From Gracilaria domingensis (lineage: Eukaryota; Rhodophyta; Florideophyceae; Gracilariales; Gracilariaceae): a stretch of 64,000 nucleotides of DNA. This document shows, piece by piece, positions 18,369 to 29,400 of this stretch (its first letter is position 1; each line of letters begins with the position of its first letter). The notes beneath the pieces were generated by a model. It was not told where the DNA came from. It made no database searches and saw only the letters and a list, made by a program, of their open reading frames with translations. Both the position numbers and the translations under genes were made by a program. The DNA is taken from NCBI GenBank assembly GCA_022539475.1, contig VCMS01000027.1, positions 1 through 64,000 of the forward strand. Reading direction: 5' to 3'.

Positions 18369-19912
18369 TCTCATAATCTTTGGTTAGCACTTGTATTCTC
18401 ATAACTAATCGTCTGAGGTTTGGCACAGTGTGGTTATGAAAAGCATACGTACGAAAGCAATTGAAATCGTAGCAGACGTGAGCAAATGAAATCTATGCAA
18501 GCCGTCTCAGAAGAGTATGACATGTGCATAGATCAAAACTGATCCATTTCGGGGAAAAGATGCAAATCCCATCATTTATGATAGGCAACTGTGTTGAATG
18601 AGATTACATACGTCTCAAGAAAGAAGCTCGCCTGGACACAATATGCTTTGGACCACTTGACGGAGGCCTGTGCGTTGGATATTCTCAGTTGAAGAATTGG
18701 AAGAAGCCATTCCTAAAAATGATAAAGCACGAATGCTACCTCTGTCTGGACCAAAAAGGTTCGTGGCCAAGTCAACGTTGCCGCTCTGCAGCTTAAGATA
18801 GCCGCTGCGTGGTCGAGCCGTCTCGGGATGCCGAGATTGCTACGAACTGAGCTGAAGGCATAAAACGAGAGTGAAGAAATCGAGAGGGGTGGAGAAACAG
18901 CAGTCGCGAGCGATGGTGCGGCGGATGAGAATGACGGTTTAGGAGAGGATGAAATGGTTTGATGGTGGCACACCAGCAATCGGTACAGACGGAATGAAGC
19001 AGAAGGAAGCGCCCGCATTCATCGCGGGCACACCGTGGAAGCGTTCACTTGGGAGAGACGAACATCGACGGCCCATCCGACTACATGTACGACGCGACCA
19101 CCACCGTGTTCAGCAGAGACGTGGTGCAACAGGCGATCAATCACGAGAAAATGCGTGAATGACGACTGGGTCGATGTGTGATGTTGCTGCTGTATCAAGC
19201 GTAGACGAGAGCCGTCTGGCCAGAAGCTCCTCCAACGAGCTGGCAACGTGCTTGTGCTTGGCGACAGTGTTCGTGGCGGAAGAGCCACCACGGCAGCCCG
19301 GGGCGGCGGCGCGCTCGCGCAGCAGGCGCCCACTGGAGGCGTCCTGGTGGGGCGATGACGGGTGTGAATGGCAGCTCCGCACGAACCGCCTTTCGCGTCC
19401 ACGGCGCCGCGCCGGGGTGTGCCCAGTCAAAACGTGCCAAGTCATACCAAAGTGCGTATGTTAGAACAGCGCGTGTCGTGCGGTACGCGTGTTCGCGCTG
19501 CGGGACGCAGATCACGTGGCGGAAACGATGCAAAGTGATGCGGCCCGCGCCGGTTGCGCGAGGCGCGTCTCAAGTTGTGAAGTTTAAATTAAATTAGCAC
19601 TTCAAGCATGGTTGGCGCCATGCAGCACTTGTATTTTCGCACGTGCCCAAACGGTACACATGATGTGTGACAAAAGCAGCACCTCCCATTGGGGCATTTA
19701 AAAAAGCAGGGCTTCCACGTTTTGCGTGGAAGCCGACAAGTGCTTTTCTTGTGCAAAATGTACGCTGAAAATAGTATCGCTCGTCGAGCGCTTTTTACGT
19801 ATTATGCAATATTGTTGGTCCTCAGAATATTTTCGTTGTTTATGAAACAAATATGTAATAAAGAACTAAGAATTTCTGAAACCTTTCATTTGAAGATTCT
19901 GTGATGAGAATC
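18369..19912. other. Intergenic region with a GC-rich, possibly decayed coding patch
   Basis: Positions 18,950-19,600 are much richer in G+C than the surroundings. A short plus frame ending at the TGA at 19,157-19,159 (NIDGPSDYMYDATTTVF...) looks protein-like but has no recognised family and no clear start. A similar GC-rich patch lies at 38,700-40,230. The rest shows nothing. Confidence 0.35.
19710..19734. other. Perfect 10-bp hairpin
   Basis: GGCTTCCACG and CGTGGAAGCC flank a 5-nt TTTTG loop. It lies ~180 bp beyond the stop codon of the minus-strand membrane protein gene, so it could be part of its 3' end. Function is unknown. Confidence 0.5.
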
Positions 19913-20971
19913 TTAAGCCCTTGGTACAGGATTTACTATTTGCCGCTCATTATTGCAAACGGATATGCGGACAAAGCCCTGCTCATCTATACTGATATGG
20001 TCCGAGAATGCTGTTCCATTCTCAAACTGTTGTCTCGTCCACACGAAAGGATCGCTCAAGTTGATGAGAATTTTCTTTCGAATCACTATCCTTAACACGA
20101 TTACGCTTATGATCACAGAGAGCCAAATGGCACCAAGAAAAGCAAGAATAGTGGTAGAAACAGTGACTCCTTCCGTTGTCTCAGATGGAAACAAACATTG
20201 CGTCCGTATCAAATCCGTAAACATGACTTCCCTGGCGTACAGCTCTTCTGTTTCTGGGTCCTGAAGGAAAAAATGAAAGTAGCGTTCTATAATCTTTGGA
20301 ATCAGAGGAATAACATCAGGTTGTATTACCGTGGAAAAGAACGTGTCCTGTTCTGGTGGATCTTCGAAGAACCGAGCACTCAGAAAGAATACATTCCCAA
20401 CGACTTCGTGGAAAGAACATAACTCGGATACTTCTTCCTCCCCTGAAATGTCCGTAAAGGTAAAATTTCTACAGCTTAACTGTGCAGAAGACGTTGATCT
20501 TTCCAGCCGCAAAGAATTGTTGTAAGAATAATGGGATCTCTCCTCGCATGATACATTGAAACTCGCGAGATTGAGGCTTCCTAAGCTCTGTCCAAAGAGT
20601 GTACCGTCAAAACTCAAGCACCGGAAAAGTATGATTTCCGACTGCGGGTCGTGCAGCACGCTTGGAGCAGATTCTTCACTGAGAGGGACGAGCCGAAGAC
20701 ATTCTTCACGCTTTTTCTCATCTCGAAATGCAGTATGTGTAAAATTTGACGTTAACGCCTCCAACGCCAGGAATGAAATCAAAAGAAGGGCGGCGATTAT
20801 ACGCAGTCGGCGACAATGGCGGCGCAGACAAATATTGAACCTCGTGCGGAGCCTTCGCGTCTCTAGCACCACATTGAAGGTCTTTGCGGCCCATAGAGCA
20901 CCCAGCTCTGTTGCGACAAAAACAAGTGTCACCAGAAGACTAAAGAACTGGGCACGAATAGGGATGAACAT
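19913..20971 (-). CDS. Hypothetical three-helix membrane protein
   Basis: 352 aa from the ATG at 20,969-20,971. The frame stays open upstream to a GTG at 21,091, which would add 40 residues including another hydrophobic stretch. Predicted helices lie at about residues 8-28 (LLVTLVFVATELGALWA), 58-75 (IIAALLLISFLALEAL) and 266-292 (ILAFLGAIWLSVIISVIVL). The ~190-residue loop between helices 2 and 3 has several cysteines and N-glycosylation sequons (NFTHT, NVS, NNS, NFT), so it is probably extracytoplasmic. A ~60-aa cytoplasmic tail follows. No family is recognised, and no motif suggests transport or catalysis. Intact frame and composition support a real gene. Confidence 0.65.
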   Translation of the reverse strand: MFIPIRAQFFSLLVTLVFVATELGALWAAKTFNVVLETRRLRTRFNICLRRHCRRLRIIAALLLISFLALEALTSNFTHTAFRDEKKREECLRLVPLSEESAPSVLHDPQSEIILFRCLSFDGTLFGQSLGSLNLASFNVSCEERSHYSYNNSLRLERSTSSAQLSCRNFTFTDISGEEEVSELCSFHEVVGNVFFLSARFFEDPPEQDTFFSTVIQPDVIPLIPKIIERYFHFFLQDPETEELYAREVMFTDLIRTQCLFPSETTEGVTVSTTILAFLGAIWLSVIISVIVLRIVIRKKILINLSDPFVWTRQQFENGTAFSDHISIDEQGFVRISVCNNERQIVNPVPRA

Positions 20972-21471
20972 TTGTTTCGAAACAATTGCTCGGAAACCAT
21001 GAATATCTTCGAAGAAAAAGATGCGTGCAGGGCAAGTTATACAAATTACAATGATAACTTGGCCTGAGCTGATTGTGCTGCCGCGAAACACAGCAAAATG
21101 TCCATGAACCTAAGAGATTCGTGATCGACAAAAACGTGCATGTGAGAAAAAGAGGACGGGTGAGAAGGGAAAAGAAACGAGCAGGGATCGTGCCGAGTCG
21201 GCCTTGCCACGCTGCGGTTTCTGCTTATATCCTGTTGGAAAAGCCTGTTGGTGGCGTTGTGCTTTGTTACTGTGGCTAACTATAGAACGAATCCAGTCTC
21301 GATAGTCATATCGGGACGTTCGGGGCGCTCCACGAAGGATAAATCTGCTCGCTATTTCTTGGCAGTTTCGTTCATTGCTGTGTACTGCTTACAATAAAGT
21401 AATTTTTTCGCTCCCATGATTATACATTCGCAAGATTTTGCGAAGCTTGTACAGAGAACAGGGGAATCATT
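20972..21471. other. Upstream region of the membrane protein gene
   Basis: Contains the N-terminal extension frame of the membrane protein (to 21,091) and about 380 bp of unremarkable sequence up to the target site of element B. No other feature was recognised. Confidence 0.4.
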
Positions 21472-21476
21472 ATCAT
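21472..21476. repeat. Target-site duplication of element B, left (ATCAT)
   Basis: ATCAT directly precedes the LTR and recurs directly after the right LTR at 32,369-32,373. Five bases is the usual length for Ty3/gypsy insertions. Confidence 0.9.
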
Positions 21477-22028
21477 TGTGGACGTCATTTTTGGGCGGAA
21501 TGACGCGGGTGGTGACAAACCCGAGGAGAGCAACAAAGATTGTTCGAGAGTACCAGCCTAAAAGGCGAAAGACGATAGTGTAGCTCAGCGATAGGGACAG
21601 CCCAGAACAACAGAAACAGAGCAACACACCCGGTAACCAACGTGTCTCAAAAGCCCACAGCCAGGTGAAGCGACAACAGGAAGGTACCACGGTAATGCAA
21701 GACACGGCCCGAGTTCGTGAAGGGAACGAGGGCGTTCGAATAGTAAAGAAGATCGCAATGTGCGGACGAGCCCAACAGAGGGCGCCACACTGCAACTTCA
21801 GGAAAGGTGGCGGGAGACCGAGCCGCCAGTAAAGAGGAAAGAGGGAGGAAAGGTTGGTGGCAGGGAAGCACAGACCGTGCTGAGGGGAAATGGTGGGTGC
21901 CAAAAAGAGGAGGTGGAAGTCGACGACGAAGAAGGGGAAGAAACAGTTTGCAAAGGTTGAGGGGGAGGGTCGTCGAGAGAGAGTGGTCTACCCGAGCCGA
22001 GTTAGTGGTGAGGTCTCGAGCTCGGGGG

Positions 22029-22036
22029 TTTATATA
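22029..22036 (-). promoter_or_regulatory. TATA box in the element B LTR (3' copy)
   Basis: TATATAAA on the minus strand, oriented for element B transcription. The copy in the 5' LTR (31,021-31,028) would start the genomic RNA near 30,995. Confidence 0.5.
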
Positions 22037-22382
22037 GAAAGCTGAACTTGAGATATAGTCTGACGTGGCGTGTTCTTTCTATTCTACACCTAGAAAGAAT
22101 GGAGTTATTTCCGTGACGTTTCTCTAAAGTGAGTACATGATCGGTCTTCCATGTCGGGGTGTTGTCCGACTCCATTACACGCTATGATGTATGTACCTGT
22201 GACGGCGTTATGTTATTCGAATATTGGTCAATGTCCCCTTGGTCCCCCAGTTACCCAGGTATGCCCTATCAAAGTCCTGTGCCGACTGTCGCGAACCAGG
22301 ATAAATGTCTTTCCACCCGATGCTCTGCCACTAGTTTTCCGTTCCTCACGATCCCGATCTTAGTTACTTTTCTCCGTTGAAC

Positions 22383-22841
22383 ATGTCGGCCAAGCAAGTT
22401 CTGACTATGGTTACTGATGATGATACGGACCATTCTGGTGTTCCCCATATGCCTTCAACAGTGATAGAGCGCGAAGCTGAAGAGGTTGATAGTGATGCCG
22501 TTGCAAAGGAGGAGGCGGAAGCGGACTCCGATACTGATATCGAGGAGAGAATTGAGGCCGAAATTGCAGACTTCGAGCTCGTCTTGTATCGCCTGTTGTC
22601 CGGCGAAGCGAGGGAGGCTGCCAACCTTTACAAAGGTATCCGGGCTTTGCCGGCTTTGTTTGTGCGAGGTTTGGGCTTTGGTCTTACGCTCTCTGCCTTA
22701 GCGCGGCGCTCATCGCGCCGCGCTGCCGTTGTCGATAGGGTGCGCCTAGCGGCGCGCGACACGGTCAGTGTCGCCAGCGCCCCTGTTGCCAAGAAACAGA
22801 AAACAGGAGACGGGGCATCGAGCCAGTCAGTTGCGACTTGA
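22383..22841 (+). CDS. LTR-encoded opposite-strand ORF, 3' LTR copy (152 aa)
   Basis: The ATG at 22,383 opens 152 codons on the strand opposite Gag-Pol. The N-terminal ~65 residues are strongly acidic (EREAEEVDSDAVAKEEAEAD). A hydrophobic and basic middle follows (LARRSSRRAA) and the tail contains KKQK, a possible nuclear signal. An AATAAA lies 68 nt past the stop. The frame is identical in the other LTR. No family is recognised. GC-rich codons in the second half overlap hairpin-type repeats, so part of the frame may be incidental. Confidence 0.5.
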   Translation: MSAKQVLTMVTDDDTDHSGVPHMPSTVIEREAEEVDSDAVAKEEAEADSDTDIEERIEAEIADFELVLYRLLSGEAREAANLYKGIRALPALFVRGLGFGLTLSALARRSSRRAAVVDRVRLAARDTVSVASAPVAKKQKTGDGASSQSVAT

Positions 22842-22908
22842 TTCAACCTGTGCTGAATGTTGAGGCTGCCGCGTGGCTTTGCTTCTTGCGCGATGCTTCT
22901 GCCTTTCC

Positions 22909-22914
22909 AATAAA
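22909..22914 (+). terminator. Poly(A) signal after the LTR ORF
   Basis: AATAAA on the plus strand, 68 nt past the stop codon of the opposite-strand ORF and before the hairpin array. The copy in the other LTR is at 31,901-31,906. Confidence 0.45.
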
Positions 22915-22963
22915 CTTCCCCTGCTTGCGGCGATATGCGGCGCCACCTCTCTTCTCCTTCTGT

Positions 22964-23249
22964 GCCGCGCGCTACGCGCGGCGTCTTTCATCACCGCCGC
23001 GCGACAGCGCGCGGCACTCTTCATTCCGCACCGCGCAGCGCTGCGCGGCGCTCTTCATTCTGCGCCGCACAGCTCTGCGCGGCGCTTCCCAACGCCCCGC
23101 GGGAGCGCGCGGCGCATTTCCTTCTACGCCGCGCGACAGCGCGTGGCGTACCTCATTCTGCGCCGCGCAGCGGTGCGCGGCGCCCGGCGGCTGTGGCGCG
23201 CGATGATGCGCGACGCCTTCCTGAAGCGCCGCGCAACGCTGCGCGGCGC
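22964..23249. repeat. Array of nine GC-rich hairpins, period ~33 bp (3' LTR)
   Basis: Successive stem-loops start near 22,964, 22,995, 23,028, 23,062, 23,095, 23,127, 23,160, 23,194 and 23,226. Most have the form GCCGCGC-loop-GCGCGGC with 7-9 bp stems. The third contains the perfect palindrome CCGCGCAGCGCTGCGCGG. Spacers resemble TTCATTCTG. Unit loops differ while stems are kept, so structure seems to be what is conserved. Confidence 0.75.
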
Positions 23250-23376
23250 TCGGTGTGTTGGATGAGGGCGCAGCTTCTTGCCGTCGCCCTCATCTCTTCT
23301 TCCGCTGAGCTGGAAAACTTCTTGGGGGGGTGTCCCAGAGAATTCCTTGGACACCCCCCCCGCAAACGCCACCACA

Positions 23377-23391
23377 CACTCCCCCTCTGAG
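23377..23391 (-). other. Polypurine tract of element B
   Basis: The minus strand reads CAGAGGGGGAGTG immediately before the 3' LTR start TGTGG. This is the expected site of plus-strand priming. Confidence 0.75.
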
Positions 23392-23424
23392 CGGTCGCTA
23401 CGCCTGGGCGACCAAGACTCCCGG

Positions 23425-26400
23425 TTATGAACGAGGTGGCAAAGGCCCGTCCCTTGAAACCTCCTCGGTAGTATACCTGAAAGGATAGGAAGGTTCAGTG
23501 TACTCAGGATCTGGTTCAAAGTCAACAAGGAACTCTTCATGATTTTCAATGCGACGAATGTAGTCTTCCACCTGCTCTTCGTGCGTCGCAGCAGCTGGTA
23601 GATGTCCATACTTTCCAATGACATAGTGATATATAAAGAAGATCGTTGCATCAGCGCCTAGTCGGTTCATCTGCGGATGGAGCCTTCTAGCCAATCTGCC
23701 AAGCATCACATGGGCATACTGTGTAAAATACTGACCGTATACGAGATGAATACTCAAGCAGAGATGAAAGCAATTCCAAACAATACAATGCTTCTCCCAG
23801 TCCTCACATTCTAGTGGGGAGAGCCAGTTCTCAAGTGTACGCCCACCGATTTCCATCTCCAAGTAGTTCACGTCCTGGTTGTAGACTTCGTAGTCAACAA
23901 TTATCGGCATTGCAAGAAGAGCCGGCGTTACTGGGGTGGTTTCTTCAATCTGGAGCGGAGGAGGTACGTCACCGCGATCTTGGTCATATGCCAGATCGAT
24001 CTCGAAAGCCTCTCCAGCTTCAATCCGCTGCAGGAAGCTTGACACCTCCACTCCGTAAGTTCTCTGCGGGGGAAGATGTCCATAGCGAGCCACCGCAAAG
24101 TGATAGTAGTAAAAGACAAACTGCTGACCCACAAGCGGTATAATGAAAGGGTTCACCCTTCCTGTCAATGAGACCAGCTTAGTAAGAAGACCCTCGGTTA
24201 TGTAGGGTCCATGTCGTTTGAAAGTCCCAAGGTAAACATGTAATAGGTTCCATGCCACCTTCTGTAGATCGTTCGTACTCGTGCTGACAGGGGAAAGCCA
24301 TTCGGAAAGTCTCCATCCAGCCACAATTATCCTCAGATAGTCAGCAGGGGGTCTGGTTGGATTTGGTCCTTCTTGTACCACGACCGGGCATGCCGCTTCG
24401 GGCTGATTATTTCTTTCATATCGTACTGTTCTCGGGATCATATGCCTTGGTCTAGGACGGTAAGGTCTTAAGCGTCTCGCATGAATGCCCCTTCTCGACA
24501 TACTTCGGTGTGGAGAAACCAATATGTACCGAGGATGATTAGCTCGAATGACGTGGCATGGTCCATAGAACCTCGATTTGAATGATGGCCATTTCACCGA
24601 AGGATTAAGGGCTTCACCACGCATTACCAGTACCTGGTCTCCAACAGCGAACCGATGTCCACGACGCTCATCGTCTTGACGGTGAGGCTGCTGCAATACC
24701 CTTGTGGCCCTCCCAAGAGTGGAGGCTTGTAGTTCCACCTCACGATGATCAAGTGACGGCGTGGCTATCAGGGAAGCAGGATCTGATGGATGCATTCGGG
24801 GCCGTACTCCATACATGAGCTGAAATGGAGAATATCCTTCGGCCATTTGTCGAGTGCGATAACCATAGAGAACCTCCGGGAGTACTTCATCCCAATCAGA
24901 GTTCTGATCATGAATCGTTTTCGCGATCGCCCTCTTGATCGTCCCTACCATTCTTTCTGCGCGTCCATTAGACATAGGTGCATATGCGAGCACCGGTTTG
25001 AGGGTGATATCATGACGCATTAGATAATCTTGGACACTTGACGCGAGAAAGGAGGTAGCGTTATCGGAGACAATCGTGCGCGGGTAGCCGAAGGGTGTGA
25101 CGATCTCCCTTCTAATAAAGTTGACTACGTCGACTGCAGTAGATGTTCGAGTTGCCACTGCGATCGGCCATCCCGTGAGGTGCTCGACCCCAATGAGCAA
25201 GAATCGGTTTCCGTTCCTCGTCACCGTGAGGGGTCCAGCGAAATCAATTGAAAACGTGTGGAAGATATCCGTCAGCGGGGCTCGTTGCCCCGCTCGGTAA
25301 GCAAGAAAAGATCCCATGAACTGGCAGCCATCACAACTCTTGACGTAGATTGTGACATCAGAGTGAATATTGGGCCACCAGAATCGATCAATGACGTGCC
25401 TTCTGGTCGCCGTGATATCCCAGTGTCCCACATCGTCATGAAATGTTTTCAAGAGTTTACGCCTTTCATTGACTTTAGGAAGGAGTCCTAACCCGGACCC
25501 CATTCTACGATACAACTGCCCATTCCATACCATAAACTTCTTAGAATTCCTTTTGATCGCCCCTCTGAGGCTCGAGTTGGGCTCTTCGACCGGAAGGTCG
25601 CTCAGATATCGACCAATATTTGCATAATAAGGTTCGAGGCCTGAGAAAGCTTCACATGTAGGGGAAGAAACAGTAGTCGCCACTTCTGGAGCATGATGCC
25701 CCCTTATCGTGGAGTAGCGAGAAAGATAATCAGCAGCGCAATTCTTATCCCCTGAGCGGTATACAACCTCGAACTCGTATTCAGCTAGGAAATCGAGCCA
25801 CCTGGCCAATCGCCCATGTACATCCTTCTTCTGAAACGCATACTTCAGCGCCTGATGGTCTGTAATCAATTGAAATGGCTTTGATCCAAGAAGATATAGT
25901 CTAAATTTCTTGAACGCGAAGATGACAGCAAGCGCCTCCTGCTCACAGACTGCGTAATTCCTTTCAACTGCAGTCATAGTCCGGCTGGCATACTGAATTG
26001 GGTGAAACATGCCATCAGATTTCTTCTGAGCGAGAACGGCGCCCAACGCAAATGAAGAAGCATCGGTTTCGACCCGAAACGGATTGTCGAAGTCGGGAAA
26101 GGCCAACACTGAGAGACTGGTTAGCTTCTCCTTCAGGTCTTTGAAGGCTTCAACCATTTCATTGTTGAACACTAGTTTCCGATTTCCGGACGTTGCTGCA
26201 TGGAGAACTGCCGAAGTTTTGGCAAAGTGCTTGATAAACCGGCGGTAGTAGCCAGCAAGCCCAAGAAAGCTCCTCAGTTCAGTGGTTGTCTTAGGGATCG
26301 GAGCCGCCTTGATGGCCTCTATTTTCTTCGCGTCCACTGCAACTCCGCTCTGGTCGACAACATGTCCGAGCAGTTCGATCTTGGGATGGGCAAAGTCGCA

Positions 26401-29400
26401 CTTAGAGATCTTCAGCTTCAACCCGTGGGAGGCAATTGTCCTTACTACCAACTTGATGTGCTCGACGTGATCCTCTAAGGTTTTGGAATAGATAACCACG
26501 TCGTCCAGATAGACCCTTACAAACGGATACTTGTTGAGGATAGAGTCCATCATTCTTTGGAATGTTGAGGGGGCGTTCATCAAGCCGAAGGGCATGACGT
26601 CAAACTGATAGGTTCCTTGACGGCAAACGAAGGTGGTCATCTCCTTACACCGAGGTGACATTCTGATCTGCCAGTACCCAGAGAAAAGGTCAAGCGTAGT
26701 GAAAAACGAACAGCCGCCTAAGTCATCAAAGATTTGTTCAATATGAGGTAAGGGCCATCTGTCCGCTTTCATAACTCGGTTCAGAGCTCGGTAGTCTACA
26801 CAGAACCTTGGCTTGCCATCCTTTTTGGTCGCAATGACGATCGGAAAGGACCATGGCGATGTACAAGGTTTGATTATCCCAGCGTCAAGCATTTTACCGA
26901 GTTCCTTCTTGACGACTTCGTCATGTCGCGGCGGAAGCCTACGAACTCTTGAGTGTATCGGAGTCTGGTTCGTGAGTGAGAACTCATGCATGACTGGTAC
27001 ATCTGCGGGTCTAAGATCGTACAAAGACCAGGCGACCACCCCAAGGTCAAGTAAAACACGAAGTAGTTCCTGTTGCTCCCTGCTGGGCAAGTGTGAAAGC
27101 CTTTTGAGGATGACTTCTTCGTGACTCGTGTCAGGAGGGTAATCTCTTCGATCCAGTATACGACCCTTGCCATCAATCGCGACCGGATCTAATAGGGAGT
27201 ATTCGATCTCAGGGGCGGGACACGCAACCGTCGGCTCATTACCACGTGAAGTAGAGTGTCCTTCACCAGAGCCAGTGGTACGCGGCTCTGTTTGCGAGGG
27301 GTCGGGTTGATCTCCCAACTCTCTAACAGGTGGTGGGGGGACCTGCGTCAAGAACTCTTCTTGAGGGAGCTCTTCCTCGAAAGCAATCACGTAGCGGCCG
27401 TCGTCATCCTCCTCCAGTAGCCCGGTACGACCAAAAGGCATGTTGTGCACGCCGAGGTCAGGGGGGTGCGCTGGAGTGGGTACAGGGTACCGAATCTGGA
27501 CACGAACCAAAAGAAAGTCGCTGATAAGTTCCCCTTCTTCAGGTGGTAGCAAAGTGACCTCGTCCGTAATCGGGATGGTGAGGACAGGGTCGCGGTAGAG
27601 AGGGGTACCAGACAGCTCGACTTCTTCTGGTGAGGAACCATCTTCATCTTCTTCATGTTCATCTTCATTTCCATTAATCACCACTTCCTCTTCTACTTCT
27701 ACTTCTGCTTCATGAACTTCTGCTTCTACTTCTACACAATCTTCATCTTCTTCGTCGTTCCTTCCAGAGTTCCTCTCTTCAGCTCCTCTATCGTTGTCAG
27801 ATGACAAAAGGGGAGGGTCAGGTGGTTGAAGGCTAGTGTCTGTCGTGGAACTTTGAAAAGACGAGGGATTCGGGACGTGATAGACCGAGTGGTGCTGATC
27901 GTCATTCGGCTCAGCTAGACCGCTCATCTGGTTATCGGCCTCATCGTCGCTGTGGTCAAGGCTTATAACCATGACATGGTCTTCATGAGCTTCACTTTGT
28001 GATGGGACCGCGAAGGGTTCTTCATCAGCCGGTGCAGGTATAGGCCAGCCTACTCCGAAACGAACTACTGGTTCGGAGCTATTGTCCAGTTCTAGGACAC
28101 CCATTTCTCCGTACGGAAGTTCAGAGATGTGTGGATGAAGTTGTTCTCTGTCCGGTGGTTGAGGATAACGACGGTAGACTCGAAAGATAAGATAATCAGG
28201 CTGTCGTCTCACATCTTCGGCTCGTAGAAGAACAACGTCATCCTTGACTGGGACAACGAGATCGCGTTCGTGCCCTCCATCCGATGGAGAACCTTCGGAG
28301 TCGTTGTCGTCTGCGCTTTCCCCCGATTCTTCATCGTTCTCAAATTCTCTATTTGCTTCCCCAGGGGCGTGAGGAGTAGTAATAGCAGGTTCTGGTTCAA
28401 CATCATTCACACGCAATTGCCTAATGCCTTCCTCCAAATCCTGAGGATCAGCAGGCGAGGGGCTTTCCTGACCGAGACTGATAGCACCAATATTCTCCAG
28501 TTCGTTCGCGGATTCCTCTTCGAGTGGTTGTAAGGAGTCTTGTTCTTCATTCATAGTATTCAAAGCATATACTGACGTGTCAACTTTGTCTTCGGAGAAA
28601 GTGATCGCGTATCCTTCGTCGTCGCTCTCGGAACTCTCAGAGAAGAACGACTCTGAAGCGGAAGTGAAATCCTCACTATCGGTGTGTTCATTCTCTTCGT
28701 CGAACACTACACTAGGGCGATGGTAATCGAGAGGCAAAACAACAGATGCGCCGTCAAATTGCATAGAGACTTGCTGAGTACCGAGGTCCAAGCAGGCTTG
28801 GAGTGACTCAAGAGCGGGACAGCCAACGATCACATTGAAGGGAGGCTTCTCAACGACCAGGAAATCCAACGGGACGCGGAGAGAACCAAACTCGAGGGGA
28901 ACATCGTGCAGGCTTCCGCGAACTAAAGATTTGGTTCCGTCGGCAACGACAATCCTCCTACTCGACGGTTTCATCTCCAACGATAACCGGTTGCATAACG
29001 CAATAGACATAAGATTAGGGATAGCACCAGAGTCCAGCAGCGCCTGGGAACTAGTGCCATAGACAGTAACATTCACCACTTTGAGAGTCTGAGGGAGTGA
29101 ATGAGTATGAGCGTAACTGACACGCCTTGACGAAAAACCTCCGGAAAGAATGCGCCGAATGTCTTTCTTGGCCTCGTCCGCATCACCGCGGACTAGTTGA
29201 CCAAAAGTGATGCCAGAAGGGGCTCTCGCCAATTCTTCGTAAATGTTATATTTCCCAACGTGTTCTTGGATCTTCACTCTCCGGGACTTCCCCTTAGACT
29301 TCTTCCCAGTGCCCTTCCTAGTCCTTGTCGACTTCTTGGGAGGGTTTTTGGCTTGCTGAGAGGGAGTCCTGGTGGTATGGGATTCGGGGAACATTACGGG

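Larger units (their letters stand above)
21477..23376 (-). repeat. 3' LTR of element B
   Basis: 1,900 bp. In element orientation it begins TGTGGTGGCG and ends GACGTCCACA. From its start it contains a G-rich tract, the hairpin array, the opposite-strand 152-codon ORF in U3, a TATA box (minus strand, 22,029-22,036) and ~530 bp of R-U5. It is the same length as the 5' LTR and differs from it at about ten sites. Confidence 0.93.

Noticed and set aside
22964-23249. CRISPR-like array
   Set aside because: Units are themselves palindromic, spacers are not unique, the array lies inside a retrotransposon LTR and no cas genes exist.
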